Virus record (IMG/VR): IMGVR_UViG_3300024520_000084
Span: 1 to 57,823 of that record
Strand: one strand, 5' to 3'
DNA from: a virus
DNA: 57,823 nucleotides
Within the stretch, counting starts at the first letter, position 1; every line of letters begins with the position of its first letter. A program made the translations under genes and the position numbers. Below the pieces are notes generated by a model. It ran no database searches and was not told the DNA's origin. It worked only from the letters and a program-made list of their open reading frames with translations. Positions 12,738-20,709 of the stretch are shown piece by piece.

Positions 12738-12769
12738 ATGTATGTTGTCAACAACTAGAAAGAAAGAAA

Positions 12770-13039
12770 ATGAATACATCTAGATTAATAAATGATTTTG
12801 TTAAAGCTTCTAATAATAAAGCAAGTATTGAAAACAAAATTAAGGGACAAACTGAAGAATTACAGCAAGACTTGAAAGAGCAAGAAAAGCAAATTAAAGC
12901 CATGAAAATAGAAATCATGAAAGAAATGGCAAAGTCTAATTCTAAAAGAATAGCTAGCGCCACTAATTTTCTTGTTCATAGGCTTGTTCCTGTTAAATCC
13001 CACACTAAAAACTATATCCTTGTTAACAAAGAGAAATAA
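12770..13039 (+). CDS. small basic coiled-coil protein
   Basis: An 89-residue lysine-rich protein starting MNTSRLINDFVKASNN. The central part (EELQQDLKEQEKQIKAMKIE) is a strong coiled coil. The ATG at 12770 follows AGAAAGAAAG and the promoter at 12708; the frame is open upstream but those codons overlap the operator. AT-rich compared with the late genes. The hairpin GGGAGCGG/CCGCTCCC (13049-13070) follows. Unknown function. Confidence 0.6.
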   Translation: MNTSRLINDFVKASNNKASIENKIKGQTEELQQDLKEQEKQIKAMKIEIMKEMAKSNSKRIASATNFLVHRLVPVKSHTKNYILVNKEK

Positions 13040-13048
13040 ACCAAACAG

Positions 13049-13070
13049 GGGAGCGGCTACCGCCGCTCCC
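13049..13070 (+). terminator. GC hairpin after the coiled-coil gene (weak terminator or attenuator)
   Basis: GGGAGCGG (13049-13056) pairs with CCGCTCCC (13063-13070) around a six-base loop. There is no U-rich tail (ACTAACTT follows), so it may reduce read-through or stabilise the upstream mRNA rather than end transcription. Confidence 0.4.
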
Positions 13071-13092
13071 ACTAACTTAGAAAGATAGAACT

Positions 13093-13320
13093 ATGAGCAA
13101 ACGAGCAGAACAAGCACTAGATGACGCGGTCGACGCATTACGCGCCGAAAATCCAAACGTAGATAATGAGATGGATTATTGGAACGGTTTGAACGCTAAG
13201 TATTTAAGCGAGTTGTTTCCCACGGTTAACTCACCTATGGAATTAAACCAACAGCAATTAGATCAATTAACCGCCGCTGTAGGTGCCGGCATGGTTGCAA
13301 AATTCGGAGAGGATAAATGA
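13093..13320 (+). CDS. hypothetical acidic protein, 75 aa
   Basis: A 75-residue acidic helical protein (starts MSKRAEQALDDAVDALRAEN). It is coupled to the next gene by ATGA. Only a weak AGAAAGATAG ribosome site precedes it. Not recognised; belongs to the small early operon read from 12708. Confidence 0.6.
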   Translation: MSKRAEQALDDAVDALRAENPNVDNEMDYWNGLNAKYLSELFPTVNSPMELNQQQLDQLTAAVGAGMVAKFGEDK

Positions 13321-13538
13321 ATAGATATAAACGCGATGACCTTGAAGCTTTACTTGCAGCACTAAACGCGAAGCTTAGACCTAGCGCTCAACTAGAATTA
13401 GATCACGCCGCTTGTTATGGTGGATATTGCCTAGTTTATAAAGAGGCAGCGGGACACCATGCCACGCCACGAAAGCCGATTAGGGAGATTTACCAATACT
13501 TGCAAGGCGCCTTGGATTACGTGACGCCCGATAACTAA
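13317..13538 (+). CDS. hypothetical protein, 73 aa
   Basis: A 73-residue protein (starts MNRYKRDDLEALLAALNAKL) with helix, strand region (CYGGYCLVYKE) and helix; the second half resembles small phage proteins of unknown role. The start overlaps the preceding stop (ATGA). The stop codon lies inside the hairpin GCCCGAT/ATCGGGC (13526-13544) and an intrinsic terminator follows. Confidence 0.6.
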   Translation: MNRYKRDDLEALLAALNAKLRPSAQLELDHAACYGGYCLVYKEAAGHHATPRKPIREIYQYLQGALDYVTPDN

Positions 13539-13586
13539 TCGGGCTTAGGTACTTAGGCCGTAGGTCGATTGATCTGCGGCCTTTTT
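13526..13586 (+). terminator. tandem hairpins with intrinsic terminator before the late region
   Basis: First hairpin GCCCGAT/ATCGGGC (13526-13544); second GGCCGTAG (13556-13563) with CTGCGGCC (13574-13581) followed by TTTTT. It ends the small early operon. The following 13587-13739 has no gene I can support; it contains the palindrome GGCGCGCGCC near 13606 and the stem CCACCTTGTTT/AAACAAAGTGG near 13690-13714. Confidence 0.8.
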
Positions 13587-13739
13587 GCTGCCCGTGGCAC
13601 GTCGGGCGCGCGCCGGCCTACTGTCAGACGGAGGATGATAGTAGTGTTTTACGCAAATAATTGCTGGTAATTATCATTCCCGGACCCCCCCACCTTGTTT
13701 TTGAAACAAAGTGGCCCACAATTTTTCACATATATAATT

Positions 13740-13922
13740 TCATTTGAGATCTTCTGGAACAAGGTAGATGGTTCCAAACAGCCGTATTTCGTAGTCAATT
13801 TCGCAATTTACACATTGGGCCATGTTATCTGGATAGAGGAAAAATCTCATACCTTCACAGGACGGGCATTCAAGAGCCTTGGGTCCCTTGTCTTCTCCGT
13901 GTATATTCACGACATCTGCCAT
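13740..13922 (-). CDS. 60-aa zinc-ribbon protein
   Basis: A 60-residue protein with CPSC (residues 19-22) and CVNC (37-40), a four-cysteine zinc ribbon, followed by a beta strand segment EIRLFGTIYL. It is encoded opposite to terL in the gap before the late operon, and an 11-bp stem lies after its stop. The base composition and intact cysteine pairs suggest a real gene; the start ATG at 13922 lacks a clear ribosome site. Confidence 0.55.
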   Translation of the reverse strand: MADVVNIHGEDKGPKALECPSCEGMRFFLYPDNMAQCVNCEIDYEIRLFGTIYLVPEDLK

Positions 13923-13957
13923 ATGTTATATTACATGGCTTCACATGGGATTTAAAG

Positions 13958-15421
13958 ATGTTAAATGCGCCTGATGACATTGTACGTGAGGTTTTGGCTT
14001 TGGAGGAGGCGAAGAGCACTTTGGACCTTCGCCAACGGGCCAAGGACGATTTCATGGTATTTGTGAAGCATGTATATGATGGGTTTATAGAGGGTACGCA
14101 TCACAAGCAGGTTGCGGAGAAGTTTGAGAAGTTGTCCAAGAACCCCGGTTCACGGATCATTGTCAACATGCCGCCTCGTCATACGAAGAGTGAGTTTGCT
14201 TCTTATTTGTTACCGGCGTGGTTGATAGGGAAGAATCCTGAGTTAAAGATTATTCAGACGACGCATACGGCTGAGTTAGCTGTTCGGTTTGGGCGTAAGG
14301 TGAGGAATCTTATGGGGATGGAGATATACCGGCAGGTTTTTCCTGAAGTGGAGCTTCGAGCGGATTCCAAGGCTGCTGGCCGTTGGGAGACGGGTCAGGG
14401 GGGAGAATATTTTGCGGCGGGTGTGGGTGGTGCGATTACTGGCCGTGGTGCGGATTTATTGATTATTGATGATCCGCATTCGGAGCAGGATGCGTTATCG
14501 GAGACGGCTTTGGAGAATGCGTATGAGTGGTATACGTCGGGTCCTCGCCAGCGGTTGCAGCCTGGTGGTTCGATTGTTGTGGTAATGACGCGGTGGTCGC
14601 TGAAGGATTTGACGGGGAAGTTGATCAAGGCACAGGCTTCGGACGTGATGTCTGACCAGTGGGACATTATAGAGTTTCCGGCGATACTGCCGAGTGACAA
14701 CATCCTTTGGCCGGAGTTCTGGAAGAAGGATGAGTTGTTAAGGGTCAAGGCTTCGTTGTCTTTGAGCAAGTGGAATGCGCAATGGCAGCAGAATCCTACG
14801 GCGGAAGAGGGGGCGATTATCAAGAAGGAGTGGTGGAACAAGTGGGAGGATGAGACGATACCGCCGGTGAGTTACATTATGCAGAGTTACGATACGGCGT
14901 TTAGTAAGAAGGAGACGGCGGATTACAGTGCGATTACGACGTGGGGTGTGTTTCAGCCGGAGGAGGGTGGTGCGGATAATATTGTGTTGATGGATGCGAA
15001 GCGTGGCCGCTGGGACTTTCCTGAATTGAAGGCCAAGGCGATGGAGGAGTATGAGTATTGGGAGCCGGACATGGTATTGATTGAGGCCAAGGCTACGGGT
15101 ACACCGCTCACGGACGAGTTACGGCGCATGGGGATTCCGGTGGTGAATTACACGCCTTCGAGGGGAAACGACAAGCACACGCGGATGCATATGGTGGCAC
15201 CGATGTTTGAATCTGGAAAGGTTTGGGCCCCGGAGAAGCGTTTCGCGGAGGATGTGATAGATGAATGTGCTGCATTTCCTAATGGCGACTATGACGATTT
15301 CTGTGATAGTATGTCGATGGCGCTTATCAGATACCGTAAAGGCGGTTTTGTTCATCTTGACAGTGACGAGGAAGACAGCGAGTCTAGCTTTTCCTTACAT
15401 GCTTCGAGACAATATTATTAA
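13958..15421 (+). CDS. terL: terminase large subunit
   Basis: A 487-residue packaging motor. The ATPase has an unusual P-loop MPPRHTKSE (residues 71-79), as in several phage TerL families, and Walker B LLIIDDPH (167-174). The C-terminal RNase H-like nuclease shows QSYDTAF (Asp312), LIEAKATGTPL and the final acidic FPNGDYDDFCDS. It translocates DNA into the prohead and cuts the concatemer. It opens the late operon; the small subunit is not adjacent but about 3 kb upstream. I see no strong late promoter in the region before it. Confidence 0.95.
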   Translation: MLNAPDDIVREVLALEEAKSTLDLRQRAKDDFMVFVKHVYDGFIEGTHHKQVAEKFEKLSKNPGSRIIVNMPPRHTKSEFASYLLPAWLIGKNPELKIIQTTHTAELAVRFGRKVRNLMGMEIYRQVFPEVELRADSKAAGRWETGQGGEYFAAGVGGAITGRGADLLIIDDPHSEQDALSETALENAYEWYTSGPRQRLQPGGSIVVVMTRWSLKDLTGKLIKAQASDVMSDQWDIIEFPAILPSDNILWPEFWKKDELLRVKASLSLSKWNAQWQQNPTAEEGAIIKKEWWNKWEDETIPPVSYIMQSYDTAFSKKETADYSAITTWGVFQPEEGGADNIVLMDAKRGRWDFPELKAKAMEEYEYWEPDMVLIEAKATGTPLTDELRRMGIPVVNYTPSRGNDKHTRMHMVAPMFESGKVWAPEKRFAEDVIDECAAFPNGDYDDFCDSMSMALIRYRKGGFVHLDSDEEDSESSFSLHASRQYY

Positions 15422-15439
15422 CAATCAAAAGGTTTTGTT

Positions 15440-15610
15440 ATGGTTATAGTTGAGTGGATAATGGATCGTATGAAAGAACCTTCAAGCTATGCCGCTGCTG
15501 GCGGTGCTATAATAGGCTTGGGTATTATCTTTTCACAGCCCCTGCTTATATGGGCAGGTATTGCGGGTGGTGGTATAGGTTTTATTCTAAAAGAAAAGAA
15601 CATCATTTAG
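15440..15610 (+). CDS. 56-aa glycine-rich membrane protein (holin-like candidate)
   Basis: The frame begins MVIVEWIMDRMKEPSSYAAA and contains two hydrophobic segments, AGGAIIGLGIIF and LLIWAGIAGGGIGFIL, joined by a short turn, then a basic tail KEKNII. The ribosome site is AAAGG nine bases before the ATG. Two-helix hairpins of this size are typical of small holins or other phage membrane proteins. It sits between terL and a proline-rich protein. Function is inferred from topology only. Confidence 0.6.
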   Translation: MVIVEWIMDRMKEPSSYAAAGGAIIGLGIIFSQPLLIWAGIAGGGIGFILKEKNII

Positions 15611-15620
15611 GCACGGTATT

Positions 15621-16640
15621 ATGGCAACAGATCCACTTCAAAGCGGTCCTTTTGGTGTTGCCAATGGTGGGCCTGTTGCCGATCCGTTTGATTTTACAGG
15701 GATAACCACGACCCCGCAGACCACAGCGGAAAATGTTCAGGACCCTTTTAATTTTACAGGGATACCCTCAACCCCGTACGTTCCTCCAACTGTGCCAAAC
15801 ATTTATCCGGTTGCAGCTGATCCGACAGCGATTGAACAAGTAGATGTCTGGAAGCCGGGACGACCAGTGACGCAACCTGCTGATCCTGACAATCCTCCTG
15901 CTGATCCTCCTGCTGATCCTCCTGCTGATCCTCCTGTAGATACAAGTTGGTGGAAAGACCACCTTCCAGGTTTTACATTTGATCCCGCAACCGGCAAATT
16001 ATCTCTTGCTGAGGGTTATGACCAAGGCCACTTAGGTCATGCTTATATGGAGTATTACGACAAGACCAACCTCCCAAGGGGTGAACTTGGAGGGGGTAAC
16101 TATATAGATAGAGTCGAAGGACAAGATGAAAATGGGGATAGTTATTACACATATACGCTAAGACATGGAGCCCTTTACAACCCATGGGAACCGCGACCCC
16201 CGTACGTTCCTCCATCCGGCACCACGGGAACTACAGCGGCGACTACACCAGCGCCAACTACACCAGCGGAATGGATGAACAGTCTTCCTCAAGGTATGAG
16301 ATACTCCGGTGGGCGTCTTGAAATTGATCCTGCTTACTCTACTGGAGATCCTTCGGGTAGAAGATACGGTTGGAGCTACGACGATAATGCCGAAAGAGAC
16401 GTATTTAATTCACAAGACTATTTAGCCGCGCTTTGGTCGCGTATGTATGGGCGTCGTAGGGGTGATATTCCGGTTTTTGGCGGAGGCTATGGAATTTCAA
16501 GAGAAACAATGGAAGACGATCAATCCCAATGGGATGAATATTCTATTACAGGCCCCAACATGGCTGGTGGCGGAATGATCCGTGGACCAAGCTACTTGAG
16601 CGGCGGAATAGGAAGTTTAGGTTCTACATATTTAAGGTAG
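15621..16640 (+). CDS. proline-rich hypothetical protein, 339 aa
   Basis: Imperfect repeats DPFDFTGI and DPFNFTGI occur near the N-terminus, then a pure repeat of DPPA units (about residues 88-110; ADPPADPPADPP) forming an extended linker, then a tyrosine- and glycine-rich C-terminal region. The DNA of the linker is a tandem of TCCTCCTGCTGA units that may vary in copy number. No catalytic motif. In the late operon, so probably a minor virion or assembly protein. Confidence 0.6.
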   Translation: MATDPLQSGPFGVANGGPVADPFDFTGITTTPQTTAENVQDPFNFTGIPSTPYVPPTVPNIYPVAADPTAIEQVDVWKPGRPVTQPADPDNPPADPPADPPADPPVDTSWWKDHLPGFTFDPATGKLSLAEGYDQGHLGHAYMEYYDKTNLPRGELGGGNYIDRVEGQDENGDSYYTYTLRHGALYNPWEPRPPYVPPSGTTGTTAATTPAPTTPAEWMNSLPQGMRYSGGRLEIDPAYSTGDPSGRRYGWSYDDNAERDVFNSQDYLAALWSRMYGRRRGDIPVFGGGYGISRETMEDDQSQWDEYSITGPNMAGGGMIRGPSYLSGGIGSLGSTYLR

Positions 16641-16644
16641 TGCT

Positions 16645-17289
16645 ATGCGAAAGCTACTTGTAAAGTACGCTGTTATTGCAGCGGTTCTTTTGCCCTCGTT
16701 TGCTTTGGCAACGGATACAGTAACGACAACTAACACTGCTAATACAGTCAGTAGCTCGTCAAACACGGTCAGCAGTTCCTCAAACACGGTGTCGAATACA
16801 ACAGCCAGTAACACAGTATCCAGTAATACAACTGGAAGTACGGTGATTGACAAGACCCCGTCTACAGCATCTGCGCCATCCGTTATTGTTAATAACTCTG
16901 ATGTTTGTGTGAGCGGAATGAGTTCTGCCGTTCAGACTTCTGTATTTGGTGCGGCGGTTGGTACTACTTTCAGGGACAAGAATTGTGAGCGGTTGAAGCT
17001 GGCTCGCAGTCTCTATGGCATGGGTTTAAAAGTCGCTGGTGTTTCCTTGCTTTGTCAGGACAAAAGAGTTTTTAATGCAATGATGGCCGCAGGGACTCCG
17101 TGCCCTTTTGAAGGAATGATAGGAACGCAGGCAAAACAAGCATGGTTAAAAAATCCCACGGCATCCCCGGAAGGCACAAAAATACGGGCTGATGCGATTG
17201 AGAAAGCGGCGAAAGAAGAATTAGAAAAGCAAGAAGCCGAAGAAAAGGCCGAAGAAGAAAGGCGAAAAGCTGAAGAAGGAGTGGACTAA
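16645..17289 (+). CDS. exported protein with Ser/Asn/Thr repeats
   Basis: A 214-residue protein with a clear signal peptide (MRKLLVKYAVIAAVLLPSFA, cleavage likely after ALA). It continues with SSNTV repeats, a cysteine-containing middle (four Cys in SDVCVSG, DKNCERL, LLCQDK and TPCPFEG) and an acidic/basic coiled-coil tail (EELEKQEAEEKAEEERRK). Export signals are unusual for virion proteins, so it may act in the periplasm during lysis or against superinfection; this is inference. The gene overlaps the next by one base (TAATG). Confidence 0.65.
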   Translation: MRKLLVKYAVIAAVLLPSFALATDTVTTTNTANTVSSSSNTVSSSSNTVSNTTASNTVSSNTTGSTVIDKTPSTASAPSVIVNNSDVCVSGMSSAVQTSVFGAAVGTTFRDKNCERLKLARSLYGMGLKVAGVSLLCQDKRVFNAMMAAGTPCPFEGMIGTQAKQAWLKNPTASPEGTKIRADAIEKAAKEELEKQEAEEKAEEERRKAEEGVD

Positions 17290-18719
17290 TGAAGATTATT
17301 TCCTCTGCACTCTTTGTTCTTTATTTCGCCTTACTTTGTATAGGAATTTTTGTTATGCACGGCATCGTCAAGGCGGAAGATTTGACGACTTCAAATCTAA
17401 CGTCAAGTATGGGCGATATGACTGCCTCCGGCGGAACTTCTGTAGGCACTGGGTACGGCTGTAGCCAAGGAAAATACTGCACCAGCGGTACTACAGAAGG
17501 TGGAGGCACTTATACATCGACCTTTGACGTGCCCCTAACTGAAGCAGAGTTGAATCAGGGTTTTACAATTAACAGTGGTGTGACTATCAACAGCCATTCT
17601 TCAAACAGCACACTACAGTCTTGTGCAAATGGCCTTTTGCAATCTGGAGATTGCCGAGATGTGTTTAAGCTTACGATTACGCTGAAGGATGACGGTACAA
17701 CGGTTGAGACTTTTGTGCACTCAGAAGAGTTAACCTGGAGTGGTTTAAAAGACTTCACATACGCAGATGCCGTTGGAACAAATAGTTATGGTGTTCTTAC
17801 AGGGATTTTTGAGCTGTATGGCATCGATGCCGGATATCCTACAGGTTACTACGGACCGCAGTTTTCTGATCCGAGCTTGACGATAGACTACCAGACAGCT
17901 TTGGTAACAGAAGACACGACCACCCTGATAACAGACGTTATACAAACAGCGACAGAAACGACGATAATGGATGCCGCGACGGGAGGAACGGGCGTCCCCC
18001 CAGTTTCTATAACTACAGTCGCAACTACTATTCCTGTTTTCCAGACATATACAAGTGCGGCTTCAACAACTCCAGTAGATACTCCATCTACTTCTGCTCC
18101 TGTAGTCACGGCCCCTGTAGATACAACTCCCCCAACAGAAACAACAATGAGTACTCCAGTTGTTGAAACTGCGGTGGCTGCTCCTACAATTGCTCCGGTG
18201 GCTCAACAAACTGAAACCCAGCAGGCAGAGGAGACTCAAGCGGAAGCACAGATAGAAACGGCCATGGCTCCTCAACCTGTAGCCGCTGAAACAACCGAAA
18301 CCGCCGTTGTAGAACCTTCTGAAACAACAGAACCAGCACCTGCCACCAAAACAGTTGCCAAAGCAAAACCTCAGAAAGCTAAAGCACAAAGAAAAACGGC
18401 TTCTAGTGCAACTGCTTCGGTAGCCCCCGTTGCGGTTCCTGTAACCCCAGCGGTTGCGGCCCAAGCTGTTGTGGATAATATTGCTCCTAGCCAAAAGTAT
18501 GGGAACAACGCTCAAACTATTACATTGGTCGCTATGGGTATGATTGCAAATAATAGAGGCTTGTTTAAAGCCTCTGCTCTTCCAGACACAGCTAAGTTTT
18601 TTAAAGACTCTTCTGTTCCTGACGGCCCTTCGATGGTTGATCGCATGACAAACTATCAAGTTTTCGGACAATCGAACGGGTTGCATAATGCACTTGTTGA
18701 AAGTCAATGGAGAAGATAG
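17289..18719 (+). CDS. large exported Thr/Pro/Ala-rich protein, 476 aa
   Basis: An N-terminal hydrophobic segment (ALFVLYFALLCIGIFVMHG) is a signal peptide or anchor. A beta-rich domain of about 190 residues with cysteines follows, then a long low-complexity region of Pro/Thr/Glu (TPPTETTMSTPVVETA type) with AKAKPQKAKAQRK, and a C-terminal domain of about 80 residues. The low-complexity part looks like a wall-spanning linker. It follows another exported protein and precedes membrane genes, in a lysis-like block before the portal. Function is unknown. Confidence 0.6.
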   Translation: MKIISSALFVLYFALLCIGIFVMHGIVKAEDLTTSNLTSSMGDMTASGGTSVGTGYGCSQGKYCTSGTTEGGGTYTSTFDVPLTEAELNQGFTINSGVTINSHSSNSTLQSCANGLLQSGDCRDVFKLTITLKDDGTTVETFVHSEELTWSGLKDFTYADAVGTNSYGVLTGIFELYGIDAGYPTGYYGPQFSDPSLTIDYQTALVTEDTTTLITDVIQTATETTIMDAATGGTGVPPVSITTVATTIPVFQTYTSAASTTPVDTPSTSAPVVTAPVDTTPPTETTMSTPVVETAVAAPTIAPVAQQTETQQAEETQAEAQIETAMAPQPVAAETTETAVVEPSETTEPAPATKTVAKAKPQKAKAQRKTASSATASVAPVAVPVTPAVAAQAVVDNIAPSQKYGNNAQTITLVAMGMIANNRGLFKASALPDTAKFFKDSSVPDGPSMVDRMTNYQVFGQSNGLHNALVESQWRR

Positions 18720-19016
18720 ATGGAATATTTAATCCAAACGCTCGGAGCCAAGCTTTGTTGCATCATAAGCTCCTCGGTGGGAGGCTCAGTGAACGTGCTC
18801 GTCAAGAAGCAGTTTGACTGGATGGGGCTGAAAGATGTCGGGATTGCAATTGTTGTCGGAATTATCGCGGCAGAATGGTTTATTCCGCCTATTATGAAGC
18901 ATTTTACACTTGATATGACTTGGGGTCCAGCTATGGCTTTTGTCATAGGGTATTGTGGTATTCGTTTGTTACCCATAATAGAAAATCGTTTAAAAAAGTT
19001 GATAAAAGATGACTGA
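18720..19016 (+). CDS. small membrane protein, holin-like candidate
   Basis: A 98-residue protein with about three hydrophobic segments: IISSSVGGSVNVLV, VGIAIVVGIIAAEWFI and PAMAFVIGYCGIRLL, ending in a basic tail RLKKLIKDD. Size, topology and charged tail suit a class I or II holin. The ATG starts directly at the base after the previous stop. It clusters with the exported proteins, the EF-hand membrane protein and spanins, supporting a lysis role. Confidence 0.6.
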   Translation: MEYLIQTLGAKLCCIISSSVGGSVNVLVKKQFDWMGLKDVGIAIVVGIIAAEWFIPPIMKHFTLDMTWGPAMAFVIGYCGIRLLPIIENRLKKLIKDD

Positions 19017-19629
19017 GGTCGAAGTTGGCGGTGTAAAGTTCAAAGGCGGCAAGATGCTTGCTGTGGTCATGGGCCTATCGACGTTTGTAGGTGGTTTATA
19101 CGGCGCTTTTGAGGTTTACAAAGACTATATGGACATGAAAAAGCAGATTTCTTCCTATAGGGCCCCCGATATGAGCGGTTTTGATAAGAAACTAGCCCTT
19201 ATGCGTAAAACAATGGGCGTTGTGACCAAGGAAATGGCGTCCGTACGGACTAGAGTTCTCGAAGTGCAGGAAATTGTACGTGATACGCGACAAGACACGC
19301 GATCTGACGCGGCGTCTCTTGAGACGGCTATCTCTGCCGTAGATAAACGTTCCAGAACCCTTGATTCTGAGACGAGATCTGCTCTTCGGCAGGGGGAAAA
19401 GACGATACGCAGTATTGTGTCTAGCGCAAATGAAAGATTTGACGCCAAGGTTAACAGCGTCACAGCCTCAACCCGACAATCCGAAAAGAACATGCGCGAT
19501 ATTACAGAATCTGCAACCACAAGGTTTGATTCTAAGATCAACGGTATCGATGCCAAACTGAATGTGTTCGAAAAAAGGCAGGACAAGAAGCTGCGCGACG
19601 CCTTAAACAATCCACTTTTGAAGAGGTGA
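19009..19629 (+). CDS. membrane-anchored coiled-coil protein
   Basis: A 206-residue protein with an N-terminal hydrophobic segment (MLAVVMGLSTFVGGLYGAF, residues 12-30) and a long charged helix with repeated SAxERFDAKVNSVTAS and SATTRFDSKINGI motifs, about 40 residues apart, typical of a coiled coil projecting from the membrane. It overlaps the holin-like gene by 8 bases. It may be a lysis regulator or structural tail-chaperone; not recognised. Confidence 0.6.
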   Translation: MTEVEVGGVKFKGGKMLAVVMGLSTFVGGLYGAFEVYKDYMDMKKQISSYRAPDMSGFDKKLALMRKTMGVVTKEMASVRTRVLEVQEIVRDTRQDTRSDAASLETAISAVDKRSRTLDSETRSALRQGEKTIRSIVSSANERFDAKVNSVTASTRQSEKNMRDITESATTRFDSKINGIDAKLNVFEKRQDKKLRDALNNPLLKR

Positions 19630-19632
19630 CCC

Positions 19633-19794
19633 ATGACTTTCGAAGAAGCAAACGAGCATAAGAAATCTCTACTCTTGGAGGTTGAGATACTAAAGGATCA
19701 ATATCAGCCTACAGAGACCGGAACATTGCGTACGGCAGTCCATGTTCTGGAATGGCGGATCAATGAGATCGATGAGGCTTTTGCGGAGGGTTAG
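19633..19794 (+). CDS. 53-aa helical protein
   Basis: The frame starts MTFEEANEHKKSLLLEVEIL and ends INEIDEAFAEG; two amphipathic helices form a hairpin. It lies three bases after the previous gene, and the next ATG follows two bases after its stop, so it is packed in the operon. It is similar in style to small phage proteins annotated as hypothetical. No domain assigned. Confidence 0.55.
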   Translation: MTFEEANEHKKSLLLEVEILKDQYQPTETGTLRTAVHVLEWRINEIDEAFAEG

Positions 19795-19796
19795 AC

Positions 19797-20111
19797 ATGG
19801 CAAAACAAAAGAAACTGGAGAAAGACAGCGCGTTCGACGAACTTGACCTGGATGGCGACGGCATTGTCAGCGATGCAGAGTTGGCGGCGTCTGAAGCCTT
19901 GGCGAAACATGAGAAGGCTGATGCGCAAAGACAGATGGCGTGGGTGGCGATGGGATCAATGTTGTTCTTTACGCTTGCCGTGTTTCTGCCTATTTTTCCC
20001 GACGGTAGAATTAAGGCTCTATCGGATTTGTTCGGTCTGTTTTATATTGGCCAGGCTGGCGTTGTCGGAGCCTACATGGGCATGACGGCCTACATGTCTA
20101 AAGGTAAATGA
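19797..20111 (+). CDS. EF-hand membrane protein
   Basis: A 104-residue protein that carries one complete EF-hand calcium loop, DLDGDGIVSDAEL (residues 17-29; D, D, D, I, D and E at the expected positions), then two hydrophobic helices MAWVAMGSMLFFTLAVFL and IGQAGVVGAYMGMTAYM with basic end. Single EF-hands are known in bacterial and some phage proteins. It sits in the lysis-like block, so calcium could influence membrane insertion or timing; this is inference. Confidence 0.65.
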   Translation: MAKQKKLEKDSAFDELDLDGDGIVSDAELAASEALAKHEKADAQRQMAWVAMGSMLFFTLAVFLPIFPDGRIKALSDLFGLFYIGQAGVVGAYMGMTAYMSKGK

Positions 20112-20150
20112 AGATAGCACTCTGTTTGAACTTTGACGGGAGATATAGCG

Positions 20151-20696
20151 GTGAAGTTATTAGCCATATTGTTTGCAACATTCGTCTTCAGTTCATCGGC
20201 GCAGGCTGGTGTGACGTTGTGTCAGGGTAAGTACGCGCTTTGCGCGGCTTCGACTTGTCAGCCGACGGGGAAGATGATTTCCACGAATGACGGCAAGACG
20301 TACCCGGAGGTTGTCTGCAAGTGCCCGATCCTAGACGGCGAAGCCATTGCGGACACCAGCATGGGAAACATGCAGGGGTCGTGTGCTCCGACGGATAGCG
20401 AGCATGTGTGGAGTTTGTTCGCCCCTAAAAAGTACTACCGGCAAGAGGCGAGTGGGTTCAGCAGGCTCCCCGAGAAGATGAAAGCCGTGGCACAGCGATG
20501 TGACGCAAGTTTGAATCAGGGGTATGAGGCGAGCAATTGCTTTAGTTTTAACTGTAAGGTTGGCCCTGACGGCATTGCGATCTGTCGTTGCCCCATGGGA
20601 CAAGTTCCCGCCGCCACAACATTCCTAACAGAAGCAGGGCAAGGTAACCCGGAAGCCTGCTATCAGCACCCTGTAAGTTTACCAGTCCAACAGTAG
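20151..20696 (+). CDS. exported cysteine-rich protein
   Basis: A 181-residue protein with signal peptide (LLAILFATFVFSSSAQA, cleavage after AQA) and many cysteines (TLCQGKYALCAASTC, VVCKCPI, NCFSFNCKV, AICRCPMG), suggesting a disulfide-bonded periplasmic protein. I use the GTG at 20151, preceded by GGGAG; an in-frame TTG at 20133 is possible. It is the third exported protein in the block 16645-20696, directly before the spanin pair. Function unknown. Confidence 0.6.
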   Translation: MKLLAILFATFVFSSSAQAGVTLCQGKYALCAASTCQPTGKMISTNDGKTYPEVVCKCPILDGEAIADTSMGNMQGSCAPTDSEHVWSLFAPKKYYRQEASGFSRLPEKMKAVAQRCDASLNQGYEASNCFSFNCKVGPDGIAICRCPMGQVPAATTFLTEAGQGNPEACYQHPVSLPVQQ

Positions 20697-20709
20697 TCTG
20701 GAGAGATAG

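Noticed and set aside
13629-13670. An 11-codon frame after GGAGG before terL
   Set aside because: The ribosome site abuts the ATG and the peptide is too short to support.
18063-18707. A 214-residue minus-strand Ser/Arg/Cys-rich frame
   Set aside because: Antisense shadow of the Thr/Pro/Ala-rich part of the exported protein; no ribosome site and no operon context.
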